From positions 434,001-498,000 of the forward strand of contig NZ_JAGGNW010000011.1 of assembly GCF_018614875.1 (NCBI RefSeq): a DNA stretch of 64,000 nucleotides, read 5' to 3'. Within the stretch, counting starts at the first letter, position 1; the number at the start of each line of letters is the position of its first letter. Made by a program: the position numbers and the translations under genes. Below, in pieces: positions 7,769 through 15,608 of the stretch. The stretch is from Variovorax paradoxus. Its GTDB lineage: Bacteria > Pseudomonadota > Gammaproteobacteria > Burkholderiales > Burkholderiaceae_C. The notes beneath the pieces are model-generated. The model had not been told where the DNA came from. It saw only the letters and a list, made by a program, of their open reading frames with translations, and made no database searches.

Positions 7769-9199
7769 ATGCCCAACTCAAGCTTTGACTTTGACCTTGT
7801 CGTGCGCAACGCGCGCGTCGTCACCGCTTCGGACACCTTCGATTGCGACATTGGCATCAGCGGCGGGCGCATCATCCAGCTCGGCATGAAATTGGGCACC
7901 GGCGCGCGCGAGATCGATGCAGCCGGCCGCAGCGTCACGCCCGGCGGCGTCGACGCCCACTGCCATCTCGACCAGCCGATGCCGCCGCCCATGCGCATGG
8001 CCGACGACTTCGACACCGGCACGCGCAGCGCGGCCTGCGGCGGCACCACCACCGTGATTCCCTTCGCCGCGCAGCACAAGGGCCAGTCGCTGCGCGCCGC
8101 GGTCGAGGACTACCGCGCCCGCGCGGCCGGCAAGGCGCACATCGACTACGCCTTCCACCTGATCGTGAGCGACCCGACACCCACGGTGCTGAACGAGGAG
8201 CTGCCGGCGCTCATCCGCGAAGGCTTCACCTCGTTCAAGATCTACATGACCTACGACGACATGAAGCTCGACGACGGCCAGATCCTGGACGTGCTCGATG
8301 TCGCGCGGCGACACGGCGCCATGGCGATGATCCATGCCGAGAACGCCGACTGCATCGAATGGCTCACGCGCCGCCTGGAAGCCGCCGGGCGCACCGCGCC
8401 GCGCTTCCACGCGCACGCGCGGCCGATGCTGGTGGAGCGCGAAGCCACGCACCGCGCCATCGCGCTGGCCGAGTTGGTCGACGTGCCGATCCTGATCGTG
8501 CACGTGTCGGGCCGCGAGGCGGTGGAGCAGATCCGCTGGGCGCGTGCGCACGGGCTCAATGTGTTTGCCGAGACCTGCCCGCAATACCTTTTCCTGACGG
8601 CCGAGGACTTGGGGCTAGACGACAGCTACCAGGGCGCCAAGTGCGTGTGCAGCCCGCCGCCGCGCGACAAGGCCAATCAGCAGGTGATCTGGGACGGGCT
8701 CAACGATGGCCTTTTCACCGTGTTCTCGTCGGACCATGCGCCCTTCAGGTACGACGCGCCCGAGGGCAAGAAGCCCGGCGGCGAGGAGGTGGCGTTCCGC
8801 CACATTCCCAACGGCATCCCCGGGATCGAGACGCGCATGGCGCTGCTGTGGTCCGAGGGCGTGCTGGCCGGGCGCATGACGCCGCACCGCTTCGTCGAGC
8901 TCACGGCCACCGGGCCGGCCAAGGCCTACGGCCTGCATCCGCGCAAGGGCACGATCGCGATCGGCGCGGACGCCGACCTGGTGATCTGGGACGAGCGCGA
9001 GTTCGTGCTGAAGAACGAAATGCTGCACCACGATGTCGACTACACGCCCTACGAAGGCATGCGGCTGAAGGCCTGGCCGGGCATGACGCTGGCGCGCGGC
9101 GAGGTCGTATGGAGCCGCGACGATGGCTTTCGGCCGATGCCCGGACGCGGCGAGCTGCTGGCCTGTGGCGTGCCGACATTGATGCCCAGGCCCGCCTGA
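7769..9199 (+). CDS. Dihydropyrimidinase/hydantoinase-family cyclic amidohydrolase
   Basis: A 476-residue metal-dependent amidohydrolase. The HxH metal pair is in GGVDAHCHLDQP, the carboxylated lysine in FTSFKIYMTYDD, further metal-site residues in MIHAENAD and LIVHVSG, and the catalytic Asp in FSSDHAPF. The family hydrolyses cyclic amides such as dihydrouracil or hydantoins to N-carbamoyl acids. The ATG at 7769 gives the normal N-terminus DFDLVVRNARVVT. It follows an amino-acid-type receptor/permease pair, which could import the substrate. No carbamoylase (HydC or beta-ureidopropionase) is visible next to it, so the pathway is incomplete here. Confidence 0.9.
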   Translation: MPNSSFDFDLVVRNARVVTASDTFDCDIGISGGRIIQLGMKLGTGAREIDAAGRSVTPGGVDAHCHLDQPMPPPMRMADDFDTGTRSAACGGTTTVIPFAAQHKGQSLRAAVEDYRARAAGKAHIDYAFHLIVSDPTPTVLNEELPALIREGFTSFKIYMTYDDMKLDDGQILDVLDVARRHGAMAMIHAENADCIEWLTRRLEAAGRTAPRFHAHARPMLVEREATHRAIALAELVDVPILIVHVSGREAVEQIRWARAHGLNVFAETCPQYLFLTAEDLGLDDSYQGAKCVCSPPPRDKANQQVIWDGLNDGLFTVFSSDHAPFRYDAPEGKKPGGEEVAFRHIPNGIPGIETRMALLWSEGVLAGRMTPHRFVELTATGPAKAYGLHPRKGTIAIGADADLVIWDEREFVLKNEMLHHDVDYTPYEGMRLKAWPGMTLARGEVVWSRDDGFRPMPGRGELLACGVPTLMPRPA

Positions 9200-9271
9200 T
9201 CGCCCTGCCCCCCCCTCCACCTCGCAGGCTTCGCATGAACGGCGCGGCGCCGAAATATTGCTTGCAATTAG

Positions 9272-9283
9272 ATCGCACACGAT
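9272..9283. promoter_or_regulatory. Probable OhrR operator upstream of its own gene
   Basis: ATCGCACACGAT, set in an AT-rich stretch (GCAATTAG before, TTAATATTCG after), lies 14 bases before the regulator's ATG. It resembles the perfect palindrome at 9788 ahead of the next gene; both contain ATCGCACnCGAT. The position suggests autorepression. Binding is inferred from the repeat, not shown. Confidence 0.55.
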
Positions 9284-9297
9284 TTAATATTCGTCCC

Positions 9298-9774
9298 ATG
9301 TCTTCCAAGCGCCTCCCAGCCAAGCCCATCGACACCCCGCAGAGCGATCCGCTGGCGCTCGACGAGCAGCTCTGCTTCGCGCTCTATTCGACGATGCTGA
9401 GCCTCAACAAGGTCTACCGCGGGCTGCTGCGTGACCTGGACCTGACCTACCTGCAATACCTCGTCATGCTGGTTCTGTGGGAGCAGGACGGCATCAACGT
9501 CTCCGAGATCTGCACGCGGCTGGCGCTCGAGACCACCACCCTCACCCCGCTGCTCAAGCGGCTCGAGGCGCGCGGCCTGATCCAGCGCATACGCTCGGCA
9601 TCGGACGAGCGCCAGGTCATCGTGTCTCTCACCGCCGAAGGCCGTGCGCTTCGCGGCAAGGCCAAGGCCCTGCCGTCGTGCGTGGCGCAGGCCATGGAGC
9701 TGCCGCCGAAGGAAATCGTCAAGCTGCGCGCCCAGTTGCTCGCGCTGCGTTCGAACCTCGACAGGAACGCATGA
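9298..9774 (+). CDS. ohrR: MarR-family redox regulator, OhrR-like
   Basis: A 158-residue winged-helix MarR protein. LDEQLCFALYSTM near residue 26 matches the reactive-cysteine motif of OhrR organic-hydroperoxide sensors, and a second cysteine in LPSCVAQAM (Cys128) is at the position used by two-cysteine OhrR proteins for the disulfide. The winged helix is seen in LALETTTLTPLLKRLEARGLIQRIRSASDERQVIVSLT. Oxidation would release it from DNA. A shared operator-like site lies before its own start and before the hydrolase gene that follows, which takes the place where an ohr peroxidase gene is usually found. Confidence 0.85.
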   Translation: MSSKRLPAKPIDTPQSDPLALDEQLCFALYSTMLSLNKVYRGLLRDLDLTYLQYLVMLVLWEQDGINVSEICTRLALETTTLTPLLKRLEARGLIQRIRSASDERQVIVSLTAEGRALRGKAKALPSCVAQAMELPPKEIVKLRAQLLALRSNLDRNA

Positions 9775-9787
9775 GTGTTTCGCATTT

Positions 9788-9803
9788 ATATCGCACGCGA
9801 TAT
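9788..9803. promoter_or_regulatory. Perfect palindrome, probable OhrR operator for the hydrolase gene
   Basis: ATATCGC-AC-GCGATAT is a perfect inverted repeat with 7-base arms, 64 bases before the hydrolase ATG and just after the OhrR stop. The site at 9272 shares its core ATCGCACnCGAT. A further AT-rich half (TACGATATTT) lies at about 9811-9820. Confidence 0.65.
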
Positions 9804-9867
9804 TAATACATACGATATTTGTCACTGCCTTTTCGCTGCCTCGATCACGTCAACAAAGGAACGCACC

Positions 9868-10875
9868 ATGTCCGCAAAGAGCAAGAATCTCACCGCTATC
9901 TCCACCCGCCGCAGCCTTCTGGCCGGTGGCGTTTCCGTTGCAGCTGGGGCCCTCGTGGCAACCGGCTTCTCCAGGGCGGCATTCGCCGCTTCGACCGCCG
10001 CGCCGAACCACGGCGCAATCCATGCCTCTACGAAAAGAAAGCAAACCATGAGCAACACCATCGTTACCAAGGACGGCACCCAGCTCTATTACAAGGACTG
10101 GGGTTCCGGCCAACCCGTCGTGTTCAGCCACGGCTGGCCGCTCGACTCCGACAGCTGGGAATCGCAGATGCTGTTCCTGGCATCGCGGGGCTACCGCACC
10201 GTGGCGCATGACCGCCGCGGCCACGGCCGCTCGAGCCAGCCCTGGAACGGCAACGACATGGACACCTACGCCGACGACCTGGCCACGGTCATCGAGACGC
10301 TGGACCTGAAGAACGCCATCTTGGTCGGCTTCTCGACCGGCGGCGGCGAGGTGGCGCGCTACATCGGCCGCCATGGCACCAAGCGCGTGGCCAAGGCCGC
10401 GTTGATCTCGGCCGTGCCGCCGCTGATGCTGAAGACCGCCGCCAACCCTGACGGCCTGCCGATGGAGGTGTTCGATGGCCTGCGCGCCGCGCAGCTCGCG
10501 AACCGTTCGCAGTTCTACAAGGACGTGCCATCGGGCCCCTTCTACGGCTTCAACCGGCCGGGTGCCAAGCCGTCGCAGGGCTTGATCGATGCATGGTGGG
10601 CGCAAGGCATGCTCGGCGGCCACAAGAACACCTACGATTCCATCAAGGCCTTCTCGGAAACCGACTTCACCGAAGATCTGAAGAAGTTCGACGTGCCCAC
10701 GCTCATCATCCACGGCGACGACGACCAGATCGTGCCCATCGGCGCTTCGGGCCTGGCCTCGGCCAAGCTGGTGAAGAACAACAAGCTCATCGTCTACCCC
10801 GGCGCGCCGCACGGCCTGACCGACACGCACAAGGACAAGTTCAACGCCGACCTGCTGGCGTTCATCAAGTCCTGA
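9868..10875 (+). CDS. Alpha/beta hydrolase (non-haem chloroperoxidase-like) with Tat-type leader
   Basis: A 335-residue hydrolase. Residues 1-41 form a twin-arginine-like signal ([10 protein letters not shown] followed by a hydrophobic stretch and AAFAAS). From residue 61 on it is a standard cofactor-free haloperoxidase/esterase: oxyanion motif [12 protein letters not shown], nucleophile Ser156 in GFSTGG, acid in HGDDDQIVP and histidine in GAPHGL. AAAGGA lies 7 bases before ATG 9868. A second ATG at 10048, behind AAAGAAAG, is exactly where the cytoplasmic homologues normally begin, so a second, leaderless product is possible. The OhrR-like operator upstream suggests induction by organic peroxides. 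The substrate is not known. Confidence 0.88.
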   Translation: MSAKSKNLTAISTRRSLLAGGVSVAAGALVATGFSRAAFAASTAAPNHGAIHASTKRKQTMSNTIVTKDGTQLYYKDWGSGQPVVFSHGWPLDSDSWESQMLFLASRGYRTVAHDRRGHGRSSQPWNGNDMDTYADDLATVIETLDLKNAILVGFSTGGGEVARYIGRHGTKRVAKAALISAVPPLMLKTAANPDGLPMEVFDGLRAAQLANRSQFYKDVPSGPFYGFNRPGAKPSQGLIDAWWAQGMLGGHKNTYDSIKAFSETDFTEDLKKFDVPTLIIHGDDDQIVPIGASGLASAKLVKNNKLIVYPGAPHGLTDTHKDKFNADLLAFIKS

Positions 10876-10882
10876 GCGTGGA

Positions 10883-10919
10883 GGCTCGTTCCCTCTCTTT
10901 CCGGAAGAGGGAGCGAGCC
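10883..10919. terminator. Hairpin between convergent genes
   Basis: GGCTCGTTCCCTCT pairs with AGAGGGAGCGAGCC with one mismatch/wobble, around a short loop. It lies between the hydrolase stop at 10875 and the acetolactate synthase stop at 10927, so it can serve both strands. No clear T-run follows on either strand, so intrinsic termination is uncertain. Confidence 0.5.
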
Positions 10920-10926
10920 CAAGACC

Positions 10927-12708
10927 TCAAGAGCCTTCGTACCACCGGTCCTTCGCCAGCATCACCCGGTGGTGCCCCTGCCCGGCCGGCATCATCGGAA
11001 AGCAGTTCTCCTGCGCCGCGACCTGCACGTCGAGGAAGAACGGTCCTTTGCTTGCCAGGCATTCGGCGAGCGCGGCTTCGAGTTCGGCCGGGTCCGACAC
11101 GCGGCGCGCACCCCAGCCGAAGGCCTTGGCCAGCGCCACGAAATCAGGCAGTGCCTCGTTCCAGCTGTGGCTCAGCCGGTTGCCGTGATTGAGCTCCTGC
11201 CACTGCCGCACCATGCCCATGTAGCCGTTGTTGCACAGCACCAGCTTCACCGGCGCGCGGTGCTGCACCGCCGTTGAAAGCTCCTGGATGTTCATGAGCA
11301 CAGACGCGTCGCCGCTCACGCAGACGGTGAGAGCATCGGGGTGTGCGATCTGCGCGCCGATGGCCGCGGGCAGCCCGTAGCCCATCGTGCCGGCGCCTCC
11401 GGAGGTGAGCCAGCGGCGCGGGCTGTCGAAGCGCAAATACTGCGCGGCCCACATCTGGTGCTGGCCCACGTCGGTGGAGACGATCGCGTCGCGGCCCGCG
11501 ATGGCGCGCTGCAGCGACGACATCAGCTGCTGCGGCAGGATCGCATCGCCGCGCGGGGCGAAATGCAGGCACTGTTCGGCGCGCCAGCGCTCGATGCGTT
11601 CCCACCAGGGCGCGAGCCTCCCGGGCGCAAGGCCTTCGGCGGGCAGCAGCGCGAGCACGGCGTCGAGGATCGCGGCGCAATCGCCCACCATGGGCACATC
11701 GACCTTCACCACCTTGTTGATGCTGCCAGGGTCGATGTCGATGTGGATCTTGCGCGCATGCGGGCAGAACTCGTCGAGCTTGCCGGTCACGCGGTCGTCG
11801 AAGCGCGCACCAACGCACACCACCAGGTCGGCCTCGTGCATGGCAAGGTTGGCTTCGAGCATGCCGTGCATGCCCAGCATGCCGATGAATTTCGGGTCCG
11901 ACGCGGGAAAGGCGCCGAGCCCCATCAGCGTGAGCGTGCAGGGTGCGTGCAGCCGGTGCACCAACTGCGCGAAAGCCTCGCAGGCGGCCCGCCCCGAGTT
12001 GATCAGCCCACCGCCGCCATAGAGCACGGGACGGCGCGCGGTCGAGAGCAGATCGGCCGCGCGCTGGAGCATGGCCTTCGGCGGCAGCGCCGCCCTGCCC
12101 GTTCGAAGCGCGCGCAGCGGCTTCGATGCGGCGCCGTGCCCGAGGCGCATGAGCTGAACATCCTTCGGCACATCGAGCAGCACCGGCCCCGGCCGGCCCG
12201 AGGCGGCAATTTCCAGCGCGCGGCGCACCAGCGGCGGCACGTCGTCCGCCGCACGCACCTGCTGATTCCACTTGGTGACGGGGCGCGACATGCCCAGCGC
12301 ATCGCTCTCCTGGAACGCCTGCGTGCCGATCACCGCGGTCGCGACCTGCCCGCTGATGCACAGCACCGGCACCGAATCGCTCATGGCGTCGAGCAGCCCG
12401 GTGATGGTGTTGCCCACGCCCGGCCCGGAGGTGACCAGCACCACGCCGACGCGCCCCGTGCTGCGCGCATAGCCTTCGGCCGCGTGCACCGCGGCCTGCT
12501 CGTGCCGCACCAGCACGTGGCGCAGTCGCGGTTCGCCGTGCAGCGCGTCGTACAGCGGCAGCGCGGCGCCGCCGGGGTAGCCGAAGATCGTGTCGACACC
12601 GCACTCGACCAGCGTGTCGAGCAGGGCCTCGGCTCCGTTGCGCACGCGGGGTGCGGCCTCGGGATGGAGGGCCAGGGAGGACGGGAGGGAAAGGTCGAGC
12701 AGTCGCAT
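10927..12708 (-). CDS. Acetolactate synthase-type large subunit
   Basis: A 593-residue thiamine-diphosphate enzyme. The catalytic glutamate is in [21 protein letters not shown], the flavin region includes PVLCISGQV and the [11 protein letters not shown] block of acetohydroxyacid synthases, and the ThDP/Mg site is [21 protein letters not shown] with a downstream Asn-Asn. It should condense pyruvate with pyruvate or 2-oxobutyrate. No ilvN-type small subunit lies beside it, so it is either a stand-alone paralogue or uses a regulatory subunit encoded elsewhere. An Lrp-type regulator is divergent 65 bases away, which fits control by branched-chain amino acids. A second role in catabolism is possible. 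Confidence 0.88.
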   Translation of the reverse strand: MRLLDLSLPSSLALHPEAAPRVRNGAEALLDTLVECGVDTIFGYPGGAALPLYDALHGEPRLRHVLVRHEQAAVHAAEGYARSTGRVGVVLVTSGPGVGNTITGLLDAMSDSVPVLCISGQVATAVIGTQAFQESDALGMSRPVTKWNQQVRAADDVPPLVRRALEIAASGRPGPVLLDVPKDVQLMRLGHGAASKPLRALRTGRAALPPKAMLQRAADLLSTARRPVLYGGGGLINSGRAACEAFAQLVHRLHAPCTLTLMGLGAFPASDPKFIGMLGMHGMLEANLAMHEADLVVCVGARFDDRVTGKLDEFCPHARKIHIDIDPGSINKVVKVDVPMVGDCAAILDAVLALLPAEGLAPGRLAPWWERIERWRAEQCLHFAPRGDAILPQQLMSSLQRAIAGRDAIVSTDVGQHQMWAAQYLRFDSPRRWLTSGGAGTMGYGLPAAIGAQIAHPDALTVCVSGDASVLMNIQELSTAVQHRAPVKLVLCNNGYMGMVRQWQELNHGNRLSHSWNEALPDFVALAKAFGWGARRVSDPAELEAALAECLASKGPFFLDVQVAAQENCFPMMPAGQGHHRVMLAKDRWYEGS

Positions 12709-12773
12709 GCCGTCGATTCTTCCGCTTCTGATGCAGAATTTGCTTCTTTCTTTTGGCTCTTTCGGTCCAGTTC

Positions 12774-13268
12774 ATGAAAACTATTCGGAAAACAGCGTCC
12801 AACGAAGAAGGATCTTTCGACAAGATCGACATGGCGATCCTCCGGGTGCTGCTGCTCGACTCGCGCAAGACCCTGCAGGAGATCGGCCACGAGGTCGGCC
12901 TGTCGCCCACCAGCTGCTGGACGCGCATCAAGAAGCTCGAAGCGCAGGGCGTCATCAAGCGCTACACCATCGACGTGGACCCGGCCAAGCTCGGCTACCA
13001 TGACTCGGTGATCGTGCAGGTCACGCTCGAAAGCCACACCGACGAAACGCTCTACGACTTCGGCCGCGTGCTCGCGACCATTCCGGAGATCCAGGAGGCC
13101 TACCTGGTGTCCGGCGACTACGACTACTACATCCGCATCGCGGTGCGCGACACGCGCGACTACGAGCGGCTGCTGCGCGAAAAGCTCTACAAGATTCCGG
13201 GCATCCGCCACAGCAAGTCGCACTTCGTGCTGCGGGTGCTGAAGGAAACCAGCGTGCCGGTCATCTGA
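12774..13268 (+). CDS. Lrp/AsnC-family transcriptional regulator
   Basis: A 164-residue regulator. The N-terminal HTH is visible in IDMAILRVLLLDSRKTLQEIG followed by VGLSPTSCWTRIKKLEAQGVI, and the RAM ligand domain follows (YHDSVIVQVTLESHT...EIQEAYLVSGDYDYYIRIAV). The ATG at 12774 is the best start. It is divergent from the acetolactate synthase gene with only 65 bases between the starts, so it most likely controls that gene and itself. The amino-acid ligand is not predictable. Confidence 0.92.
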   Translation: MKTIRKTASNEEGSFDKIDMAILRVLLLDSRKTLQEIGHEVGLSPTSCWTRIKKLEAQGVIKRYTIDVDPAKLGYHDSVIVQVTLESHTDETLYDFGRVLATIPEIQEAYLVSGDYDYYIRIAVRDTRDYERLLREKLYKIPGIRHSKSHFVLRVLKETSVPVI

Positions 13269-13393
13269 GAACGGCGCGGTTCGCGCATCGCGATTTCGTA
13301 GGAAGCTGCTGACCGCAACTCTGCGGGTGACCCTGCACCGCAGGCTCCATTGCGATTCGATCGTTGCTTTCCCAACGTACCCAGGAGACGCCT

Positions 13394-13798
13394 GTGCAAG
13401 ACAAAAGCCGTGAACTCTTCGCTCTTGAAAAGAAATTCTGGCAGTCGATGGTGGACACCGACACGAACACAGCCATCGACTTGCTGTGCGAACCGGCCTT
13501 CATGGTGAGCTCTCATGGCTCGATGAAGTTCGACCACGCTGGCTACCGCAAGATGGCGGAACAAGGGACCATGGTGGTCAAGTCGTTCAAGCTCAGCGAT
13601 ATGGAGGCCACCTTCCCCAGCGATGACACCGCAGTCCTGAGCTACAAAGCCCATCAGACTCTGTCGCCGAGAGGAAAGTCCGAAAAGCTGGAGCAGGACA
13701 TGCTGGACACGTCGACGTGGATCCGTGATGGGGACGCTTGGCGATGTGTCATGCACACGGAAGCACCTGCGCCAACGGGGAAGGCAAAGGGCAAGTAG
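13394..13798 (+). CDS. SnoaL/DUF4440-like NTF2-fold protein
   Basis: A 134-residue soluble protein starting with GTG behind a strong AGGAGA (6-base spacing), which is why I prefer it to the TTG at 13364. The pattern ELFALEKKFWQSMVDTDTNTAIDLL, the strand-rich middle and the final WIRDGDAWRCVMHTEAP are characteristic of the DUF4440/ketosteroid-isomerase-like NTF2 fold. Specific function is unknown. The C-terminus is a short Lys-rich tail. Confidence 0.8.
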   Translation: MQDKSRELFALEKKFWQSMVDTDTNTAIDLLCEPAFMVSSHGSMKFDHAGYRKMAEQGTMVVKSFKLSDMEATFPSDDTAVLSYKAHQTLSPRGKSEKLEQDMLDTSTWIRDGDAWRCVMHTEAPAPTGKAKGK

Positions 13799-13845
13799 CT
13801 TTCGCGTGCCGCGAACTTCCACCTGGGGCCTTCGCACCCCGGCAC

Positions 13846-14739
13846 CTACAAGCTCGCCGCAATTTGCTCCCGCAGCCACCGGTGTGCCGGATCGCGATGC
13901 CGCCGCTCGTGCCACAGCATCGCCATCTCGTACCCAGGCACCTCCAGCGGCGCCTCCACCACGCGCAGCCCCGGCGCGCCGCGCGCAAGCCGCTCGGGCA
14001 GCATCGCGACCATGTCGGTGCCGGCCAGCGCCGACATCATGAAAAGGAAGTGCGGCACCGACAGCACCACGCGCCGCGCCAGGCCTTTTTCCGCCAGCGC
14101 CTCGTCCGTGGGCCCGACGAAGCCACCGCCGCCTGGCGACACCACCACGTGTTCCAGCGCGCAGAACTGCGCGAGCGTCGGCCGTCGCTTCAGCCGCGGA
14201 TGGCCAGCCCGCCCGGCCAGCACGTAGCGCTCGTTGAACAGCACCCGCCGGTGCAACCCGGGCGGTGCGCCCACGCTGGTGTGGAAGAACAAGTCGATCT
14301 CCCCTTGCTCCAGCTGCCGCGCCATGCGCGACGGCACCGCCTCCACCACGGCCAGCCGGGTGTTTGGCGCCGCCGCGCGCAGACCGGCCAGCGCCGGCAG
14401 CAGGATCGCCGATTCGGCATAGTCGGCCGCGGCCACGCGCCAGGTGGTGGTCGCCTCCGCAGGGTCGAACGGTTTGGTGGGTGCCACTGCGCGGCCCAAT
14501 GACTCCAGCGCTTCGCGCAACGGCCCACGCAGCTCGTCGGCGCGCGCGGTGGGCCGCATGCCGCGCTGCGCGGGCACCAGCAGCGGGTCGCTGAACACCT
14601 CGCGCAGCTTGGCGAGTTGCACGCTCACCGAGGGCTGCGAGAGGTTCAGGCGCTCGGCCGCGCGTGTGACGTTGCGCTCGGCCAGGAGCATGTCGAGCGT
14701 GAGCAAGAGGTTGAGGTCGAGCCGTTTGAAATTGTCCAA
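13846..14739 (-). CDS. LysR-family regulator
   Basis: A 297-residue LysR protein with the N-terminal HTH (LDLNLLLTLDMLLAERNVTRAAERL, then LSQPSVSVQLAKLREVF) and the substrate-binding fold behind it. Sequence style (FSDPLLVPAQRGMRPTARADEL) is that of NodD/NahR-like LysR proteins. It is divergent from the quinone reductase gene at 14829 across 89 bases that contain a T-N11-A palindrome, so it very likely regulates that gene. Confidence 0.92.
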   Translation of the reverse strand: MDNFKRLDLNLLLTLDMLLAERNVTRAAERLNLSQPSVSVQLAKLREVFSDPLLVPAQRGMRPTARADELRGPLREALESLGRAVAPTKPFDPAEATTTWRVAAADYAESAILLPALAGLRAAAPNTRLAVVEAVPSRMARQLEQGEIDLFFHTSVGAPPGLHRRVLFNERYVLAGRAGHPRLKRRPTLAQFCALEHVVVSPGGGGFVGPTDEALAEKGLARRVVLSVPHFLFMMSALAGTDMVAMLPERLARGAPGLRVVEAPLEVPGYEMAMLWHERRHRDPAHRWLREQIAASL

Positions 14740-14759
14740 CGCTATTCCTGGAATTCTGA

Positions 14760-14776
14760 ATATTCATTTCCAATAT
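14760..14776. promoter_or_regulatory. LysR-type box between divergent genes
   Basis: ATATT-CATTTCC-AATAT is a 17-base inverted repeat that satisfies the T-N11-A LysR consensus. It is roughly central in the 89-base spacer between the LysR gene and the quinone reductase gene. Confidence 0.5.
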
Positions 14777-14828
14777 AGCTCGGCAACTCCTAACCTGCAT
14801 GCATCTTCATCCAACGAACCATGCAACC

Positions 14829-15608
14829 ATGAAAATTCTTCTAGTCCATGCCCATCCCGAAACCCGTTCCCTCAACGGATCGCTGAAGCAATTCATGGTG
14901 AAGCGCCTCGTGCAGTCCGGGCACGAGGTACAGGTGTCCGACCTGTACGCCATGCAATGGAAGGCGACGCTGGCCGCAGACGACTTCGCGCACCTCGAGC
15001 CCGGCGCGCCCTTCGATCCCATCACCGATTCACTGCGCGCCTTCGAGGCCGGCACCCAACGCGAGGAAGTCGCCGTCGAGCAGGCCAAGCTGCTGTGGGC
15101 CGACGCCGTGATCTTCCAGTTTCCGCTGTGGTGGTACACGATGCCGGCCATCCTCAAGGGCTGGGTCGACCGCGTCTACGCCTACGGCTTTGCCTACGGT
15201 GTGGGCGAGCATTCCGACACTCACTGGGGCGACCGCTTCGGCCAGGGCGTGATGGTCGGCAAGCGCGCGATGCTGGTGGTGACCACAGGCGGCTGGGCGC
15301 CGCACTACAGTCCGCGCGGCATCAACGGGCCGATGGACGATCTGCTGTTTCCCATCCACCACGGCATCCTCTACTACCCGGGTTTCGACGTGCTGCCGCC
15401 CTTCGTGGTGTACCGCACCGGCAAGGTCGACGAGGCGGCCTATGCACGAATCACCGAGGATCTCGGCCAGCGGCTCGATGCGCTATGGACGACGGACCCG
15501 ATTCCGTTTCGTCCACAGAACGCCGGCGACTACGAGATTCCCGCCCTCACCCTGCGGCCCGGCATCGCGCCCGACCGCTCTGGGTTCGCGGCGCACGTCG
15601 CCGACTAG
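14829..15608 (+). CDS. NAD(P)H quinone oxidoreductase, flavodoxin-like fold
   Basis: A 259-residue flavoprotein of the NQO1/MdaB/KefF group. FMN/FAD-binding landmarks are MKILLVHAHPETRSLNGSL at the N-terminus, ADAVIFQFPLWWYTMPAILKGWVDRV in the middle, and MLVVTTGGW. It should carry out two-electron reduction of quinones or nitro compounds, avoiding semiquinones. The start at 14829 is chosen because the first strand begins at once. The stop shares the palindrome CTAG at 15605-15608 with the stop of the convergent lipoprotein gene. Confidence 0.9.
   Translation: MKILLVHAHPETRSLNGSLKQFMVKRLVQSGHEVQVSDLYAMQWKATLAADDFAHLEPGAPFDPITDSLRAFEAGTQREEVAVEQAKLLWADAVIFQFPLWWYTMPAILKGWVDRVYAYGFAYGVGEHSDTHWGDRFGQGVMVGKRAMLVVTTGGWAPHYSPRGINGPMDDLLFPIHHGILYYPGFDVLPPFVVYRTGKVDEAAYARITEDLGQRLDALWTTDPIPFRPQNAGDYEIPALTLRPGIAPDRSGFAAHVAD

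Noticed and set aside
10883..10919. Attenuator or riboswitch reading of the hairpin
   Set aside because: It lies between two convergent stops, so it cannot control a downstream start; only a role in transcript ends fits.
12709..12773. Leader peptide for the acetolactate synthase gene
   Set aside because: The 65-base spacer holds no short ORF rich in Ile, Val or Leu codons and no terminator hairpin; Lrp-type control is more likely.
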